This document shows, one piece after another, positions 26,801 to 35,340 of a stretch of DNA of 64,000 nt; the first letter of the stretch is position 1, and every line of letters starts with the position of its first letter. The translations under genes and the position numbers were made by a program. The notes below the pieces were generated by a model. That model saw only the letters and a program-made list of their open reading frames with translations, ran no database searches and had not been told where the DNA came from. The stretch is from JAFDZO01 sp044226845 (lineage in GTDB: Bacteria > Bacteroidota > Ignavibacteria > Tepidaquicellales > Tepidaquicellaceae): positions 134,703-198,702 of the forward strand of contig JBGAGG010000008.1 of assembly GCA_044226845.1 (NCBI GenBank). Reading direction: 5' to 3'.

Positions 26801-27959
26801 AGTTGGGAAAGCAATGTTCAATACTAAACAAACATTGTTCCTCGATAATGATTTAAAATTTGCATTACTCTGTGACCCTTCTTTAAGGGTAGCAGTACCG
26901 CAGTATTTTACAAAGATAGATACTATTAATGGTTCTACAGGTAATAAATTCGTTCAGATGAAAGCTCTTCAAAAAGTCAGAATTTCAGGAAGCGTATTAA
27001 GACCTGACTCTACTTTATGGAGTAATTACAATGGGACCATTTCGTTAAAAGTTCTGGATGTTGATAAGCAGATTCATATAGAAGATTTCGGTTATCCGTT
27101 CGATTTCAGATTAGACGGAGGTACTATTTTTACAGGTAAAGCAAATGTTGTAAACGGTCTTTGGACAATAGAATTTATTGTACCTAAAGATATTTCTTAC
27201 AGTACGGGGAACGGAAAAATCTTAGCTTACTTCCAGAATACAAGCAGTAATGGAGTAGGATACTCGGATAATTTCACAATTAATGGAATTGATTCAACTG
27301 CAGTGCCGGATACAACCGGACCATCAGTAAATCTATTTCTTGACAGCAGAAATTTCAGGAACGGTGATTTAGTAAATCAAAATCCGAAACTAATTGCTGA
27401 TTTCTTTGATCCATTCGGAATGAACCTTACAGGTACCATCGGCCATAAAATTGAAGCGACACTTAATGGTGATAATCAGAATAAAATTGATCTTACTTCT
27501 TTCTATAACTCAACAAATGGTTACCAGTATGGAACTGTTGAATATCAACTGCAAAATTTACAGACAGGACAGAATACGCTTTCAATAAAAGCATATGATA
27601 CATATAACAATTACACAGTAACCGATATTAGTTTTAACGTTCAAAGCAGTTCAGTGCTCACACTTGAAAACGTTTATAATTATCCTAATCCGATGAGAAA
27701 TAATACAGCATTTGTGTTTAATCATAATTTTGACAAGAGTTTGAACGCTTCAATTAAAATTTATACCGTTTCAGGAAGATTGATAAAAGAATTGAATAAA
27801 ACGGGTATTACGGATAAATTTGTAAGTATCGATTGGGATGGCAGAGACAATGACGGTGATGCTATCGCCAACGGAACTTATATATATAAACTGACTATAA
27901 AATCAGACGACGGAACTTTCACTCAAAGCAACGTCAACAAATTAGCAAAATTACAATAA
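23835..27959 (+). CDS. porU: Type IX secretion system sortase PorU
   Basis: A 1374-residue C25-family (gingipain-like) protein. It begins with a signal peptide (about 1-22), then an N-terminal domain, a long beta-rich region, and the C25 peptidase domain at about 650-1030. The catalytic pair is H891 ('NYTGHGS') and C926 ('IASCDLARWDD'). The C-terminus (about 1275-1374) is an FlgD-like/type A-like domain ('YNYPNPMRN' onward). PorU sits on the outer surface, removes the sorting domain from secreted proteins and joins them to lipopolysaccharide. It is followed by porV, its known partner, supporting the assignment. Confidence 0.9.
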   Translation: MNLKNSVVLIALLLLNTSIFSQSKKLSKQKSQPETKADTKSEVQEKQETSVPDFKIISSNQNYIEIEYTPQYVKNSYDFKYGQANGKKYGEPDLRFRAFPVYFTSQLNNKVEIIDSKFELINNVDIKPIPTPKKVLKGKDETIESSYIKNDKVYSLNKFLPSDSPAELGTMGAIRNRYFTNVIVTPVEYNPVSKTVKKYSYIRLRITFGSAPVILNKPLSTEERDFLKGAALNWKEAENWSTKEFNQIKDNLVDNSVFAAGDFYRMEITQSGMYKLDKNFLQSGGINVSAINPKTIKIYGNNGFEVPYNNCIDYPNDPLENSIYVEGEADGVFNDNDYVLFYGQGVTEWRYDSTTSTYFHYQNPYSKANYYWITFGGSNGLRMQTDISPNVPNAFSPQSFIDRTFEEPEINNLGATGLLWVSQRIGLTDNFSFNKDLKGYIDGTNVNLRLRLGNGSSGINYFNIVDGNSQFQAIKEVYGVSGTGSFARINLDYLGNTQLGVNYPLSPGKNSVSIKVSLPASLGNTAQSAGYYDYYELLYSRTFSSADGNVLRFNGMDTAATIEYRPSGFNTSDVKIFDVTNSSKPKMIYPISYSGGEVRFQAAHAENLPNEYYVVGGLNYKVPASITRSANQNLKGNLAAGADMILFYHKDFSEAANRYKSYRENSGFNSLKVALVDVEQVYNEFSGGKLDPVALRNFLKYSYNNWAVRPTLVFFFGDGSYDYKNIYKLSTKNFLPPIELTSDQSDDITSFCSDDFATEVNECFSYPTPSKPDFGTGRVCATSNAEANIYVDKIISYEDPSNYDRWRDKIMYVADDGWTTENTLGQEGSLHTGQCEDVAENHTPKFFEKEKVYIVSYPAIYTPQGRRKPDVNPVIVNGWNEGRLVINYTGHGSTDLWAHEHIFERQVSIPLLNNKNKYTFLTIASCDLARWDDPYGISAAEQLINEPNKGAIGVVAAVRPVYAAPNATFNNLFWDNFTFLKDTLNLPIRVGKAMFNTKQTLFLDNDLKFALLCDPSLRVAVPQYFTKIDTINGSTGNKFVQMKALQKVRISGSVLRPDSTLWSNYNGTISLKVLDVDKQIHIEDFGYPFDFRLDGGTIFTGKANVVNGLWTIEFIVPKDISYSTGNGKILAYFQNTSSNGVGYSDNFTINGIDSTAVPDTTGPSVNLFLDSRNFRNGDLVNQNPKLIADFFDPFGMNLTGTIGHKIEATLNGDNQNKIDLTSFYNSTNGYQYGTVEYQLQNLQTGQNTLSIKAYDTYNNYTVTDISFNVQSSSVLTLENVYNYPNPMRNNTAFVFNHNFDKSLNASIKIYTVSGRLIKELNKTGITDKFVSIDWDGRDNDGDAIANGTYIYKLTIKSDDGTFTQSNVNKLAKLQ

Positions 27960-27990
27960 CTTCTAAAAATAAAAAGAGGAAAAACCTTTA

Positions 27991-28068
27991 ATGTTAAAGA
28001 AAATGAATATGAGAATATTAGCCGCTGTGATAATAACGCAGTATCAACCGGTGTGCCCTTTCTTTTGA
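27991..28068 (+). other. Detached start and signal-peptide beginning of porV
   Basis: ATG at 27991 has a good ribosome site (AGAGGA, 27975-27980) and encodes 'MLKKMNMRILAAVI', the basic and hydrophobic start of a signal peptide, but this frame ends at TGA 28066-28068 after 25 codons. The porV frame runs in the -1 phase beginning around residue sequence 'NNAVSTGVPFLLI' near 28034. The simplest reading is a deletion or one-base error that separated porV from its signal peptide. Confidence 0.6.
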
Positions 28069-29078
28069 TTGGCCCGAATTCAAGATTCGCAGCTATGGGA
28101 GAAACAGGTACTGCTATTGCAGATGATGCTTCAGCTATGCACTGGAATCCCTCCGGCTTGGCATTCCAAACAGTTGGGACTGAAGTGAACTTCACACACA
28201 GCCCCTGGCTTGCAGGACTTAATATCGGTGACTTGTTCTACGATTATGTCGCAGGCAGAAAATACATTAAAAGTATTAACGGTACTGTCGGCGCTAGTTT
28301 AACTTACCTCAATATCGGTGAAATTGTTTTTACCGATGAAACAGGAAGAGAAATTCCGGAAAAGAACTACAAAGCTTATGAAATGGCTTTTGCATTGGCA
28401 TATGCCACTAAATTAAGCCCGGCATGGGGTGTAGGTATTACCACCAGATTTATATACAGCAGACTTTCACCTAACGATATTAATATCGGGAATGAAAAAG
28501 GAACCGGAACAGCATTTACAACAAGTTTTGACCTCTCTGCATTATGGAGACCTACTACAGGCGCTAAATGGTTAAAAGATAAGTTCTCATTTGGTGTTAA
28601 CTTATCAAACCTTGGACCTAAAATTTCTTATGTTGATGCTGCTCAGGCAGATCCGCTCCCCACACAATTAAGAATCGGTTTTGCTTATGATATTGTTAAA
28701 AGCGAATTCAACAATCTTACACTTACTGCAGATTTTTCGAAGCTTTTAGTGAACAGATTTTCTGATGAAGCAGATCAGCCGCAATCCGATCCTTTTTACA
28801 AGGCTATCTTCACATCCTGGAAAGGCGGTCCTGAAGGAATTGCAAGAACAATTCAGTCTTCAGTAGGTGCCGAGTACTGGTATGGCGCTCCAAGACTTAT
28901 TGCTTTAAGAGCGGGATATTTTTATGAAGACCCTTCAAACGGAAACAGAAAATTCCTTACACTCGGTGCAGGTATCAGATACAGCGTTTACGGATTTGAC
29001 TTCAGTTATATCAGTGCAATTGAAGAGAATCACCCGCTTGCCAATACATTAAGATTCGGCTTGCTCGTGAGTTTCTAA
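28053..29078 (+). CDS. porV: Type IX secretion outer-membrane protein PorV (start displaced)
   Basis: The open frame gives 341 residues from a GTG at 28053. It matches PorV (UPF0164-like, FadL-like barrel): 'GPNSRFAAMGETGTAIADD' and 'AMHWNPSGLAF' near the N-terminus, 'LAGLNIGDLFYDYVAG', and barrel strands to a C-terminal Phe. PorV carries cargo from the translocon to PorU. A PorV needs a signal peptide, but this frame has none; the expected one starts at 27991 in a different phase (separate entry). The protein would be mislocalised if the sequence is correct. GTG here is only the first possible start in the open frame, not a likely natural one. Confidence 0.75.
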   Translation: MPFLLIGPNSRFAAMGETGTAIADDASAMHWNPSGLAFQTVGTEVNFTHSPWLAGLNIGDLFYDYVAGRKYIKSINGTVGASLTYLNIGEIVFTDETGREIPEKNYKAYEMAFALAYATKLSPAWGVGITTRFIYSRLSPNDINIGNEKGTGTAFTTSFDLSALWRPTTGAKWLKDKFSFGVNLSNLGPKISYVDAAQADPLPTQLRIGFAYDIVKSEFNNLTLTADFSKLLVNRFSDEADQPQSDPFYKAIFTSWKGGPEGIARTIQSSVGAEYWYGAPRLIALRAGYFYEDPSNGNRKFLTLGAGIRYSVYGFDFSYISAIEENHPLANTLRFGLLVSF

Positions 29079-29103
29079 AACACTTTTTATCAAGTTGAAA
29101 CTA

Positions 29104-29140
29104 AAACCTGACAGGTCTGATGATTTGTCAGGTTTATTTT
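29104..29140 (+). terminator. Intrinsic terminator of the porU-porV unit
   Basis: AAACCTGACA (29104-29113) pairs with TGTCAGGTTT (29126-29135), followed by ATTTTTATAAA. The stem CCTGACAGG/CCTGTCAGG is shared with the terminator at 60413-60447, so these two hairpins may be members of one dispersed family. Confidence 0.75.
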
Positions 29141-29159
29141 TATAAAGCATATATTACAA

Positions 29160-32159
29160 ATGAATTTAATCGGAAAAGTTTTCACTCTTTTACTAGTTTT
29201 AATCTCTGCAGCATCTTTTGCTCAGAACAAAAGGACGGACTACAAATTATCGCATCCTCTGAAATTCGGCGCTGAAAATCAAAATTTGATACCTAAAAAT
29301 TATGACGGTATTCCCGATACTTTTAAAGTAGTTGCTATAATGGCTGATTTTCAGTTAGATGATGTTTCGTTTTCAACCGGGAACGGGAAATTTGATTTAT
29401 CCAATAAATATCTCAACCCGTCGACCGGAAGAGATACTATAATTGACTCCCCTCCTTATGACAGTTTATACAAAGTTGTAATCAGTTATGAATTATTCGG
29501 TTCAGTGATTCATCTTCCAAATAAGATGCAGGATTATTCGCCGCAAAGAAATGAAAATCTTTCCAAGCTCGGAAACTTATTTAAAGATGCATGGGCAAGA
29601 GCTGACAGCATTATAAATTTTTCTTCTTATGATCCAAACAAAACAGCATTTGTCGTTTTTCATGCAGGCACAGGAAGAGATGTAGACTTGACTTCCATAT
29701 TCGGTTTTGACCCTACTCCCTTTGATTTACCGTCTGTTTATCTTGGGCTGAAGAATTTACAGGAGTTTTTCGGATCATCATATAACGGGTATCAAACTTC
29801 CGAAGGTTTCTTTATTAAAAATTCACTTATCATTCCTTCAACTGAAGTAAGAGAGTTAAATCTTACATCGGGCAAAGTTATTCTTGAACTTGGAATGAAC
29901 GGAATTCTTACGGCAAGTTTTGGAAGTTTTCTCGGGCTTCCGGATTTATTTAATACCAATACAGGAAAGACTGCAATAGGCAGATTCGGTTTAATGGACG
30001 GCCAATCAATTTTCAGCTTTAACGGACTCTTTCCGCCAGAGCCTTCTGCATGGGAAAAAGTTTATCTGGGTTGGGTTAATCCCATTACAATTTCTTCCGG
30101 TGAAGCAAATGTGAAGATAAAAACTTCATCAGGGAACACTACTAACACAGATTCAACGATGTATAAAGTTTTGATAAACAGCCGTGAGTATTTCTTAATT
30201 GAAAACAGAAACAGAGATTATTTAAACAACGGACAAAAATTATATATAAGAAACAAAGCATTCAATGATGTTAATACCTATACAAAGGATGTTGATGATT
30301 TCATTTATTTTAATACTTCAGCAATTGGCGGTAATATAGTAGATGTTGAAGATCTGGACTGGAGCTTGCCGGGACTTATTAATGATACAATTAAATACCG
30401 CGGCGGTGTTCTTATCTGGCATATTGATGAAAATGTAATTAATGCAAACTTTTCATCTAACACTATAAACAATAACATCGACCACAAAGGAATTGATCTT
30501 GAAGAAGCAAAGGGAGCGCAGGAGCTTGGCGTTACATTCAACTCCCCATTTGGAGCAATAACAGGTGACGGTACAATCGTAGATTACTGGTTCAACGGAA
30601 ATCACTACGTTCCTTCTACCATTTACAAAAATGCTTTTACTCCGACTTCTATTCCGAATTCTTTAAGTTATTCCCTGGCAAACAGCGGTGTAAATATTAC
30701 GGATTTTTCTGCTCAGGATACTTCAATGACATTTAAAATCAGTATCGGCGGAAGTTTTATCAAACCTCTTGCAGGGTTTCCAAAGTTTGTCGGAATTGAT
30801 ACAAGCGGTAATGCACAGCCGATAGGATTACCTTTTACAAATGCAACAAATGATGATATTTTTGTAAATGCGAATAATTTTGGTTACGGATATCGATATA
30901 ATGGTACTCCACTGTTTTCTGTGTCAGGAACTCTCCCACACCATGGAAAGTATATTATTGGCGGTGTTACGTTAGAAAACGGAACCAGAATTGTATATGG
31001 AGTTAGCGATACATCAATAGCTTTGTTTTCATCATCTCAACCGGTTGTAGTTCCGGTAAATATTTTTAATACAGGTAAATCAAACGCCCCCACTTTTGGT
31101 AAATCCTCAGGTCCATATACCTATGTAGGAAAAGATAACGGTTCAATATATCGATTTAGATTAAGTCAGACAGGAATAGGTAATAGCAACGTACTGAGAG
31201 TTGATTCGCTTACTTCACCAGTAGTAGAGTTTGCTAAAGCACTGCCAGATACTTTCACATATGCTAATGCAAACAATAAATTTATTGCAACAGGAAATAT
31301 TCTGGAAACTAATTCATTTGATGTATTAACTGTGAATAACAACAATGAAATGTTTGTTAACGGAAATAAGCTTGTTAACAATTACGGAATAGCCAATATA
31401 CTTACTTCACCCGCATTGGCAGATATAAACAATGACGGAAGACAGGAAATTATTTTTAACGGTGATAATAAAATTTATGCAATCAATTCCGCAGGTACAC
31501 TTCTTGAAAATTTCCCTGTAAATTTTAATCAGAAGATTACTTCAGGTGTTTCAGTTGCAGATATTAATAACGATGGTATTTACGATTTACTATTTACCTC
31601 TGAATCAGGTGATTTATTTGCATACGGAACAAACGGTAAAGTAGTGTCAGGTTTCCCTGTTAAAGTCGGATTTAATTCCAACTCAACTCCTGCACTTGCA
31701 AATCTGAATGACACACTGGGCATTTTAGCCTACGGCAGAGACGGATATCTTTATGCATTCAAAACTACAACAATATATAATGAAAGCAAAGTGTTATGGA
31801 AAAATTACTTAAAGGATAATTTCCACTCAAACAGCAGTACTCAGTCAAACTACGTTGCACCTAGCTATACAGAAAAACTTCCTAAGGACAAAGTATACAA
31901 CTGGCCTAATCCTGTTTATGACGGTAGGACATACATAAGATATTATTTGAACGGCAGCGCAAGTGTTGTTAGCATTAAAATTCTGGATTTATCGGGAGAA
32001 TTAGTAACATCCCTGCCTTCCAAAAATATTTCTAATGCCGATAACGAAGTGGTCTGGGATGTTTCTACTGTACAAAGCGGAGTTTACTATGGGGTTATAG
32101 AGGCAACCATTGACGGTGCAAAGGAAACAAAAATAATTAAAATAGCAGTAGTTAAATAA
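29160..32159 (+). CDS. Secreted M6 metalloprotease-like protein lacking the zinc site
   Basis: A 999-residue exported protein: signal peptide (1-21), an M6-protease-like region (about 55-310), a beta-rich middle, FG-GAP-type repeats ('ADINNDGRQEIIF', 'ADINNDGIYDLLF') at about 755-830, and a sorting-type C-terminal domain from about 912. The M6 landmarks 'LGLPDLF' (258-264) and 'GRFGLMDGQ' (274-282) are present, but the expected HEFGH is A252-S253-F254-G255-S256, so all three zinc or catalytic residues are gone. It is probably a non-enzymatic surface protein. It follows the type IX genes and is a likely cargo. Confidence 0.8.
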   Translation: MNLIGKVFTLLLVLISAASFAQNKRTDYKLSHPLKFGAENQNLIPKNYDGIPDTFKVVAIMADFQLDDVSFSTGNGKFDLSNKYLNPSTGRDTIIDSPPYDSLYKVVISYELFGSVIHLPNKMQDYSPQRNENLSKLGNLFKDAWARADSIINFSSYDPNKTAFVVFHAGTGRDVDLTSIFGFDPTPFDLPSVYLGLKNLQEFFGSSYNGYQTSEGFFIKNSLIIPSTEVRELNLTSGKVILELGMNGILTASFGSFLGLPDLFNTNTGKTAIGRFGLMDGQSIFSFNGLFPPEPSAWEKVYLGWVNPITISSGEANVKIKTSSGNTTNTDSTMYKVLINSREYFLIENRNRDYLNNGQKLYIRNKAFNDVNTYTKDVDDFIYFNTSAIGGNIVDVEDLDWSLPGLINDTIKYRGGVLIWHIDENVINANFSSNTINNNIDHKGIDLEEAKGAQELGVTFNSPFGAITGDGTIVDYWFNGNHYVPSTIYKNAFTPTSIPNSLSYSLANSGVNITDFSAQDTSMTFKISIGGSFIKPLAGFPKFVGIDTSGNAQPIGLPFTNATNDDIFVNANNFGYGYRYNGTPLFSVSGTLPHHGKYIIGGVTLENGTRIVYGVSDTSIALFSSSQPVVVPVNIFNTGKSNAPTFGKSSGPYTYVGKDNGSIYRFRLSQTGIGNSNVLRVDSLTSPVVEFAKALPDTFTYANANNKFIATGNILETNSFDVLTVNNNNEMFVNGNKLVNNYGIANILTSPALADINNDGRQEIIFNGDNKIYAINSAGTLLENFPVNFNQKITSGVSVADINNDGIYDLLFTSESGDLFAYGTNGKVVSGFPVKVGFNSNSTPALANLNDTLGILAYGRDGYLYAFKTTTIYNESKVLWKNYLKDNFHSNSSTQSNYVAPSYTEKLPKDKVYNWPNPVYDGRTYIRYYLNGSASVVSIKILDLSGELVTSLPSKNISNADNEVVWDVSTVQSGVYYGVIEATIDGAKETKIIKIAVVK

Positions 32160-32183
32160 AAAGATTTACATATATTTTTTCTA

Positions 32184-32213
32184 AAAAGCGGAGCATACAA
32201 CTCCGCTTTTTTT
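32184..32213 (+). terminator. Intrinsic terminator
   Basis: AAAAGCGGAG (32184-32193) pairs with CTCCGCTTTT (32201-32210) around a 7-base loop and runs into a T-tract. It closes the M6-like gene 25 bases after its stop. Confidence 0.85.
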
Positions 32214-32274
32214 ATGCAGTTCAAAATAAATTTCAATTTAATACTCTTCCTTATATCTTACCAATATTTCTCAC

Positions 32275-33375
32275 ATGGTAATTTTTACACTCTCTTTAAT
32301 ATTTATTTATTTTCTTACACATCTTTTTCTGAGGTACGGATTACAAAAATCTTTATCATTGCCCATAGTTAATCCTTCACCCAAAAATAAAGTCACAGTA
32401 ATTGTCGCAGCAAAGAATGAAGAGAAAGTAATTTCTAAGTGTATTTCTTCACTTAAATTGCTTACCTACGATAAACAGAATCTTGAAATTTTTTTAGTAA
32501 ATGACAACTCTTCCGATGCAACTAAAGAAATAATGTTAAAGGAGACCGCAGGTTTAAGTTATTTCAAAGTAATTGATTCCCGTCCTGAAAGCTCAACTAA
32601 TCTAAAAGGTAAAGCAAACGCTCTTGATACTGCCATTCACTTATCTACAGGAGAAATAATTATTGGTACGGATGCCGACTGCATAGTTAATAAGGACTGG
32701 TTACAGGAAGTTATAAAATATTATGATGAGGATACAGCAATGGTTTGCGGTGTAACTTTCATAAATTCATCTAAATCACTTTTTCATAAAGTTCAGGCAT
32801 TAGACTGGATCTATCTTCAAACGCTTGCCTCAGCCAGTTCCGGAATAAACATGACACTAAGCTGTATTGGCAACAATTTATCATTCAGAAAAAAAATATA
32901 TGAAGAACTTGGCGGTTACGGGAATATAAAATTTTCTGTAACTGAAGACCTTGCTTTAATGCAGGAGATACACGCTAAAGGTTATAAAATTAAGTATCCG
33001 GTAAATGACAAATCATTAGTTGAAACCGAACCTTGCAAAAATTTAAATGAGCTCTTCAAACAAAAAAGAAGATGGTTCAGAGGAGGATTGAAAATAAATA
33101 TTTTGGGACTCTTACTGGGTGCTGAAATGTACCCGGTAAACTTAATTCTGATTTTCGGATGGATTTTTCTTAATTGGAAAATTTATTTTTTATTTATACT
33201 CATAAAAATACTATCTGAAGTAATTCTGATGTATAAACCTATCGGTATTTACAAATTTACATCCCTATACAAATTCTTCATTCACTTCCAGTTCTTTTTT
33301 GCTTTCTACGGACTTACGTTACCATGGACATTTCTTTTCAATACCAAAATTCACTGGAAAGACAGAAAATTTTAA
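32275..33375 (+). CDS. Membrane-anchored glycosyltransferase family 2
   Basis: A 366-residue GT2 enzyme with an N-terminal membrane helix (about 1-18), a GT-A catalytic domain (about 40-265) and a C-terminal hydrophobic region of two to three helices. The metal-binding DxD is in 'GTDADCIV', the catalytic-base region is 'VTEDLALMQEI', and 'KQKRRWFRGG' is the Q/RxxRW motif of processive GT2 enzymes (cellulose or hyaluronan synthase-like). Sugar and acceptor are unknown. The stop overlaps, by four bases, the stop region of the convergent barrel gene. Confidence 0.88.
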   Translation: MVIFTLSLIFIYFLTHLFLRYGLQKSLSLPIVNPSPKNKVTVIVAAKNEEKVISKCISSLKLLTYDKQNLEIFLVNDNSSDATKEIMLKETAGLSYFKVIDSRPESSTNLKGKANALDTAIHLSTGEIIIGTDADCIVNKDWLQEVIKYYDEDTAMVCGVTFINSSKSLFHKVQALDWIYLQTLASASSGINMTLSCIGNNLSFRKKIYEELGGYGNIKFSVTEDLALMQEIHAKGYKIKYPVNDKSLVETEPCKNLNELFKQKRRWFRGGLKINILGLLLGAEMYPVNLILIFGWIFLNWKIYFLFILIKILSEVILMYKPIGIYKFTSLYKFFIHFQFFFAFYGLTLPWTFLFNTKIHWKDRKF

Positions 33376-33980
33376 AACTTAAACAGCGGTATATGAAATC
33401 GTGTGTTGATGCTAAAAGTTGAATATGATTTTGAATAAGAGTATTTCCCGTATATATCAAAAATATAAAGAGTAAACCCCAGTCCTCCCCCATAAGAAAT
33501 CTGACTTTCACTCAATACAAGACCGGGAATATTCGCAGTCTCAGGAGCAATTTTAGTAGTAGCACTTATGTATTTCACTTCAAGTGTTGCAAACGGAATC
33601 GTAAAATTTGTTTTCAGATACTTAGAAAGAATTATATCTACGCTACCGCCTACTGCAGTAGTTTTTGTTTCATAAGTAGTAAGCAGATTTAATGTCATAA
33701 AATCATCTTTACCGTTATGCTTTCCGTATTCAAATAATGCACCTATTACAAAAGGATAAATTTTCTTTGAAGAATATTCCAGCCTAACTCCATATTGGGC
33801 AGCAGTTTTTGAAGTCTGAGAAAAAGTACTGACAGGATAGACTGCCGATAATGTGGGCGCTAGAAAAATGCCGCCCGGATTAGATGACTCTTTTTTTACC
33901 GGAGCTCTGAGAGTATCCTGCGCAAATAATACTATTGGGCAAATACAAAATATTACGATGATAAGAATTTTCAATTTCAT
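33372..33980 (-). CDS. Outer-membrane beta-barrel protein, function unknown
   Basis: A 202-residue protein with a signal peptide (about 1-20, 'LIIVIFCICPIVLFAQ') and a mature part with repeated amphipathic strands and a C-terminal 'FHIPLFKF', ending in Phe, the usual barrel sorting signal. It is last in a minus-strand operon, 14 bases after the DUF2520 gene. No family was recognised beyond the OmpA/OprD-like barrel fold. Confidence 0.6.
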   Translation of the reverse strand: MKLKILIIVIFCICPIVLFAQDTLRAPVKKESSNPGGIFLAPTLSAVYPVSTFSQTSKTAAQYGVRLEYSSKKIYPFVIGALFEYGKHNGKDDFMTLNLLTTYETKTTAVGGSVDIILSKYLKTNFTIPFATLEVKYISATTKIAPETANIPGLVLSESQISYGGGLGFTLYIFDIYGKYSYSKSYSTFSINTRFHIPLFKF

Positions 33981-33994
33981 TTGTTTGATTTTAA

Positions 33995-34897
33995 TTAAGC
34001 GCGTAGATATTTCTTCATCAGGCTTTCAAGTTTAGTTTTATCTTTCTTACTTATACTACGTTTCTTCTCTGCAAGTTCTGCTGCAATCAGACCAAAATTT
34101 AGGTATAAAGCAGTGAGGACAGGATCAACTTTTTTTAATTCTTTTATATGCTTTTCTATAATTGCTGTATCATTTCTGTCTATCGGACCCGTAAGAGATT
34201 TTATAATCCCCTGCCTGTTAATATTTTCAAGAGTATTTTTTATAATGGGTTCATATATCTTATAAGTCTGCTTTTCATCTGCCCCGATTTCTTTTATTAT
34301 CTTTGATGCCGCATATATTAATCCGATAAGATAATTTGAAGTTACAACTGATGCAACATGATACAGGTGCTTCTTCTTTGGATTAACTATTATATAATTT
34401 GAATGAAAATCTTCAGCTATTTTTTTCACATAACCGCATGCATTCTTTCCGCCTTCAACTCCAAAATAAATATTTTCAACTAAAGAACTGTTCTTCGTGA
34501 CTTCACTGAATGTTTGTATCGGATGAAATGAAGCGCAATTACTTTGAGATATTTTCAGTTTTCTAAAAACTTCCGATGATAGAGAACCTGATATATGAAT
34601 GAATAGCTTTTTTCTTAAATCAATTTTCATTTTACTGATTTCTTCAATAACAGAGATTATGTAAGCATCCTGCGTCATTATAAAAATCACATCTGATTGA
34701 TTGATAAAATCAACTTCAATCTTTAAAGAACATTGAACTTTGTTTCGCTCTAAATCTTTTGAAAGAACCTTTTCTTTTCTCAAGTTTCTTTCTGAAACAA
34801 AATTTAAAGCATATTTCTTTTTATAAAATTCATAAACAAAAGAAGAGCCGACCTTTCCTGCGCCTATTAAATATATTTTCTTCTCTTTAAAATTCAT
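33995..34897 (-). CDS. Rossmann-fold/DUF2520 protein
   Basis: A 300-residue protein of the DUF2520 family. It begins with a Rossmann dinucleotide loop, 'LIGAGKVGSSFV', has 'FIHISGSLSS' and 'ASFHPIQTFSE', and ends in an all-helical dimerisation domain as in ProC-like dehydrogenases. The family is usually an NAD(P)-dependent oxidoreductase of unknown substrate. It overlaps dtd by four bases. Confidence 0.87.
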   Translation of the reverse strand: MNFKEKKIYLIGAGKVGSSFVYEFYKKKYALNFVSERNLRKEKVLSKDLERNKVQCSLKIEVDFINQSDVIFIMTQDAYIISVIEEISKMKIDLRKKLFIHISGSLSSEVFRKLKISQSNCASFHPIQTFSEVTKNSSLVENIYFGVEGGKNACGYVKKIAEDFHSNYIIVNPKKKHLYHVASVVTSNYLIGLIYAASKIIKEIGADEKQTYKIYEPIIKNTLENINRQGIIKSLTGPIDRNDTAIIEKHIKELKKVDPVLTALYLNFGLIAAELAEKKRSISKKDKTKLESLMKKYLRA

Positions 34898-35340
34898 TTC
34901 TCTAAAATTATAGTAACTGGTCCGTCATTCAACAACTCAACTTTCATATCAGCTGCAAATACACCTGATTTTATTTTAGCTTCATCATAAATAGTTTTCA
35001 TTTCAGATATCATTTTCTCATAAAGCTCATTTGCCCGTTCAGGCTTTTCTGCCTGAACAAAACTAGGCCTGTTCCCGCTTTTACCATTATCAGCACACAA
35101 GGTAAACTGTGAAATAACCATAATCTCTCCATCAAAATCCTTTACGCTTAAGTTCATTTTGTCCTGCTCATCAGAAAAAATTCTCAAATCAATAATCTTT
35201 TTTGAAAGATATTTTACCTGCCCTTCATTATCGCCGGATTTAACTCCCAGAAGAATCAGAAGGCCTTTGCCAATCTCACTGTGAAGTTTACCGTCTATCG
35301 TTACAGATGCCTTTGCAACGCGCTGTATTACTGCAATCAT
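34894..35340 (-). CDS. dtd: D-aminoacyl-tRNA deacylase
   Basis: A 148-residue Dtd: it hydrolyses D-amino acids wrongly loaded on tRNA. The active-site motifs are 'SQFTLCAD' (Ser-Gln-x-Thr) and 'NDGPVTI' (the cross-subunit Gly-Pro), both intact. The N-terminus is 'MIAVIQRVAKASVTIDG'. It overlaps prmC by four bases upstream and the DUF2520 gene by four bases downstream. Confidence 0.96.
   Translation of the reverse strand: MIAVIQRVAKASVTIDGKLHSEIGKGLLILLGVKSGDNEGQVKYLSKKIIDLRIFSDEQDKMNLSVKDFDGEIMVISQFTLCADNGKSGNRPSFVQAEKPERANELYEKMISEMKTIYDEAKIKSGVFAADMKVELLNDGPVTIILEK

Noticed and set aside
27991..28068. Programmed -1 frameshift joining the signal peptide to PorV
   Set aside because: No slippery heptamer of the X-XXY-YYZ form and no downstream stem is present, and the joined signal peptide would still be too short.
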